This document shows, one piece after another, positions 42,444 to 45,080 of a stretch of 45,080 nucleotides of DNA (its first letter is position 1; every line of letters begins with the position of its first letter). The notes under the pieces were generated by a model, which was not told the DNA's origin, ran no database searches, and saw only the letters and a list, made by a program, of their open reading frames with translations. The position numbers were made by a program, and so were the translations under genes. The stretch lies in the NCBI GenBank assembly GCA_016744725.1, contig JADGDW010000006.1, positions 11,652 through 56,731 of the forward strand, read 5' to 3'. The DNA comes from Candidatus Albibeggiatoa sp. nov. BB20. GTDB lineage: Bacteria; Pseudomonadota; Gammaproteobacteria; Beggiatoales; Beggiatoaceae.

Positions 42444-43660
42444 AGCCGATTCGTTTAGCCTATTTAGTCAGCCGCTATCCCGCGATTTCGCATACATTTA
42501 TTTTGCGTGAAGTACGGACTTTGCGCCAAAATGGGTTTGAAATTGTCGTAGCCTCAATTAACGCACCAGATCGCCAAATGCAAGACATGACGGCGGCTGA
42601 GCAAGAGGAAATGCAGAACACTTTTTATGTGAAATCCTCAGGTTTATTTGGTGCATTACAAGCAACAATGATGACTTTGCTGACCCGTCCGCTGCAGTTT
42701 TTCCGTGGTTTAGGTTTTGCGCTGAGTTTGGGTAAAGGTGATATAAAGAAATGGCTATATGGTTTATTTTATTTCATTGAAGCCCTGATGATTGGGCAAT
42801 GGATGCAAAAGCATCGGCTTAATCACATTCATGTGCATTTTGCTACGCCTGCAGCCACTGTGGGTATGATTTTAAGCCGTACTTTCCCCATGACTTATTC
42901 AATGACCGTACATGGCCCCGATGAGTTTTATAATGTCAAAGATTACTATTTAACTCAAAAAATTAATTATGCTGATTTTATCTGCTGTATCAGCCATTTT
43001 GCGCGTAGCCAATTGATGATTTTATCACCTGCATCCGATTGGGATAAATTTGAAATTTCGCCATTGGGTGTCAATCCTAGCATTTTTAAGCCCGCTCCGT
43101 TTCGTGAGCATCCTGACCCATTTGAAATTGTCTGTGTTGGGCGTTTAGTGCCTGTGAAAGGCCAGCATATTTTATTAAAAGCTGTAGAGAATTTACTATC
43201 TCAGGGACGACAAGTCCGTTTACGTTATATCGGTGATGGGCCTGATAGAGGCGGCTTAGAGCAGCAAGCAAAGCCATTGGGTAAAGCGGTTCGATTTGCA
43301 GGTGCAGTAAATCAAGATCAAATTTTAGATTTTTATAAACAAGCGGATGTGTTTGTATTGGCCACTTTTGCAGAAGGTGTGCCCGTGGTTCTAATGGAAG
43401 CAATGATGATGCAAATTCCTTGCGTGACGACGCATATTACAGGTATTCCTGAATTGATTCATCCTGGTGAAGGCTTATTGGTTGCGCCATCAGATGTTGA
43501 AGGTTTAACCGCTGCGATTGAGGCATTAATGGATAGCCCTCAATTACGCCAAGATATTGGACGCAAAGCCAGAGCATCAGTATTAGCACATTATGAATTG
43601 GAAAAAAACACCTTGCGTTTAGGCGATATTTTCCGTAAACGATTGAGTAACAACATATAG
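42440..43660 (+). CDS. GT4-family glycosyltransferase
   Basis: 406 residues, GT-B fold. The N-terminus PIRLAYLVSRYPAISHTFIL resembles WcaL/colanic-acid-type transferases. The donor site is VCVGRLVPVKGQHILLKA and the E-x7-E motif lies in ATFAEGVPVVLMEAMMM. A hydrophobic stretch (about 75-125) may peripherally associate with the membrane. It is translationally coupled to the preceding transferase by a 4-bp ATGA overlap. The two probably add successive sugars to a surface polysaccharide. Confidence 0.87.
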   Translation: MKPIRLAYLVSRYPAISHTFILREVRTLRQNGFEIVVASINAPDRQMQDMTAAEQEEMQNTFYVKSSGLFGALQATMMTLLTRPLQFFRGLGFALSLGKGDIKKWLYGLFYFIEALMIGQWMQKHRLNHIHVHFATPAATVGMILSRTFPMTYSMTVHGPDEFYNVKDYYLTQKINYADFICCISHFARSQLMILSPASDWDKFEISPLGVNPSIFKPAPFREHPDPFEIVCVGRLVPVKGQHILLKAVENLLSQGRQVRLRYIGDGPDRGGLEQQAKPLGKAVRFAGAVNQDQILDFYKQADVFVLATFAEGVPVVLMEAMMMQIPCVTTHITGIPELIHPGEGLLVAPSDVEGLTAAIEALMDSPQLRQDIGRKARASVLAHYELEKNTLRLGDIFRKRLSNNI

Positions 43661-43851
43661 CAATTGGATTTAATACAGGATACAAGCTCAGTTTCTCACT
43701 CATAACGAAAACTAATTTCAAGCAGCAATAAGGGTTTGGAATATTTAAGTTGATGGGTGGGCTAGATTTGATTACGTCATTGAGCCAGCAGATGGAAGCA
43801 AGAAGTGGTTCAAAAAGACATTAGGTTGTTAATCGTATGAATTTATAAGGG

Positions 43852-44118
43852 TTATGGCCAGCGAACAAAAGGGAAAGGGCGTTTTTCTGTGTTGTAGGTT
43901 AAGTATAGCAAAACATCTTTCATGTAGTCGCTGAGTGCTTTACCAAAACGTAGTAAAGCTGCATTGAGCTTACCTGATAGCAAAATCGAAATAAATTGAT
44001 ACAAAATAATCCCGCACAGCAATAATACCACTAAGCATAACATGGTTGCCAATAACAACATGACAAAACCACGTTTCCACGTCTTTTCCTCAGTAATGTG
44101 TTTTTTCATCGCGTTCAT
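43852..44118 (-). CDS. Small membrane protein, DUF4389-like
   Basis: About 88 residues with one long hydrophobic segment (FVMLLLATMLCLVVLLLCGI). The tail LRFGKALSDYMKDVLLYLTY, NTEKRPFPF and WP matches the DUF4389 family end (FGRALARYLYQ...T.ERPFPF..WP). The family is of unknown function. The ATG at 44118 is chosen; a GTG at 44139 has its purine-rich site directly abutting. It starts about 40 bp after the upstream gene on the same strand. Confidence 0.65.
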   Translation of the reverse strand: MNAMKKHITEEKTWKRGFVMLLLATMLCLVVLLLCGIILYQFISILLSGKLNAALLRFGKALSDYMKDVLLYLTYNTEKRPFPFVRWP

Positions 44119-44159
44119 GGCAACCAGATTAGCAAGCACATCCTTGTGCTGACATTCCG

Positions 44160-44936
44160 TTATTTCGCTTTCATAATTTCTAACATTTCCTGTAAAGCAG
44201 CTTCAATGTTTTGGACACTTTGTTCCATTTTTTGATGATGTTCCATTTTCTGTTGCATCATGCCATGTTTTTTCATATTACAATGCTGGCCTTGATTCAT
44301 CATAGACGATTGGGACATAGGAGAATGGTCATAACGTGGCGCAGGTGCATAATAACCACCACCATAATAAGGTGCAGGTGGCATTGAATAATCATAACGA
44401 GGTGCTGGCATTGGCGCATAGTTTCCGTAACCATTCATACCATACATTTGTTCACGATATTTCTGTGCTGCTTCCATACGTTGTTGCATCATTTGCTTCC
44501 ATTCTTGTTCAGACATTTGAGGAGGGAGCATTGGATTAGCAGGTGCTGTTGGCATTTCAGGGCGCATTAACTCTTGCATTTCTTGATGATGTTTTTGCAT
44601 CAATTTCATGCGTTCTTGCATTAATGTTTGGCGATCTTCTTGAGTTTTCGCCTCTTTGATTTTTTCCATCAACGCTTGCATCGCTTCTTGATGCGCAGTA
44701 CGGTTTGCTTGTACCGCTTCCATTCTTGCTTTAGATTTAGCTTGAGCCGCTTCCATTTTAGCTTTGGCTTCAGCTTGAACTTTAGCAATATGTTCAGGCA
44801 CTACTGGAGCTTTAATTTCAGGAACACTGACTTCAGGCATTTTGATTTCTGGAGCTGGTGCGGTTGCTTCATCTGCTAATGCAAAAGGACTGGTTAAAGC
44901 TAAAGATACGAGAGTAGAAACAATATAATTTTTCAC
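44160..44936 (-). CDS. Secreted Met/His/Gln-rich coiled-coil protein
   Basis: 258 residues with a signal peptide (MKNYIVSTLVSLALTSPFALA). Next come a Pro/Glu-rich segment (PEIKMPEVSVPEIKAPVVPE) and a long Ala/Lys/Gln/Glu coiled coil (about 50-125). A Tyr/Gly/Pro-rich stretch (about 165-205, with near-repeats APAPRYDYS and APAPRYDHS) and a Met/His-rich C-terminus (HCNMKKHGMMQQKMEHHQKM) complete it. Met/His-rich periplasmic proteins often bind copper or other metals; that is inference. GGAG lies about 6 nt before the ATG. Confidence 0.7.
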   Translation of the reverse strand: MKNYIVSTLVSLALTSPFALADEATAPAPEIKMPEVSVPEIKAPVVPEHIAKVQAEAKAKMEAAQAKSKARMEAVQANRTAHQEAMQALMEKIKEAKTQEDRQTLMQERMKLMQKHHQEMQELMRPEMPTAPANPMLPPQMSEQEWKQMMQQRMEAAQKYREQMYGMNGYGNYAPMPAPRYDYSMPPAPYYGGGYYAPAPRYDHSPMSQSSMMNQGQHCNMKKHGMMQQKMEHHQKMEQSVQNIEAALQEMLEIMKAK

Positions 44937-45080
44937 AAAGTTCTCCTTGAATGAATGTGGTCTATGAGTTTATATTTCTTTATTACATCTTTTAATTAAT
45001 GTATTAAAATTTAATTGTCCTATCATACCTCAACTGTAGCAACATTAGATGAAAATTTTATTAAGTGTATATAATTAAGA

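Overview
The window looks like chromosome from a low-GC gammaproteobacterium. It carries the outer-membrane LPS assembly protein LptD, a PilS/PilR pair, a long HrpA helicase, MetF, IlvC, ArgD/ArgF, GatA, RlmH, Maf and a PIN-PhoH ATPase, all with gammaproteobacterial domain layouts. The mix (NTT-HEAT-cNMP fusion, frequent small palindromic repeats, PrsR-like regulator, exopolysaccharide-type glycosyltransferases) would suit a Beggiatoa/Thiothrix-like relative. That placement is inference. No rRNA, tRNA or CRISPR array was recognised.

Layout. 1-2.6 kb: a 116-bp mobile repeat (MITE), an NtrC-type response regulator and metF, on the minus strand. 3.0-6.9 kb: a large fusion of an ATP/ADP-translocase-like membrane domain, HEAT repeats and two cyclic-nucleotide-binding domains. 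6.9-8.7 kb: a translationally coupled DUF262 (GmrS-like)/HEPN pair, a likely defence unit. 8.7-13.5 kb: ilvC, comF, a small secreted protein and lptD. 13.7-18.6 kb: an accessory array described below. 18.6-22.5 kb: hrpA. 22.5-25.7 kb: a Cys-His-Asp hypothetical protein, gatA and a CoA-binding protein. 25.8-28.4 kb: MITE copy 2 and the argD-argF operon, with an intrinsic terminator in its leader. 28.6-32.3 kb: a PfkB kinase, small proteins, a frameshifted small gene and PIN-PhoH. 32.7-37.9 kb: a TonB-dependent receptor, an OmpA-like lipoprotein, MITE copy 3, rlmH-maf and a DUF302-like membrane protein. 38.1-41.1 kb: pilS-pilR. 41.2-43.7 kb: two overlapping GT4 glycosyltransferases. 43.8-44.9 kb: a DUF4389-like membrane protein and a Met/His-rich secreted protein.

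The most unusual structure is at 13.76-18.6 kb. The last 17-43 codons of hrpA occur four more times downstream of the real gene, all in the same orientation, diverged in sequence but mostly still in frame. Between the copies sit separate cargos: an mqsRA toxin-antitoxin pair whose toxin has an in-frame amber codon; a reverse transcriptase interrupted by a prfB-like CTT-TGA +1 shift site, together with an unknown glycine-rich protein; two copies of a palindromic module; and a RhuM-family gene. The simplest reading is repeated integration or recombination at the hrpA 3' end, each event bringing its own hrpA tail, so that the coding end works like a tRNA-type attachment site. The most distal tail is the most decayed. 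No recombinase is present in the window.

A second repeat family (three 116-bp elements with TATAGTC/GACTATA ends) and a 32-bp repeat pair are spread through intergenic spaces.
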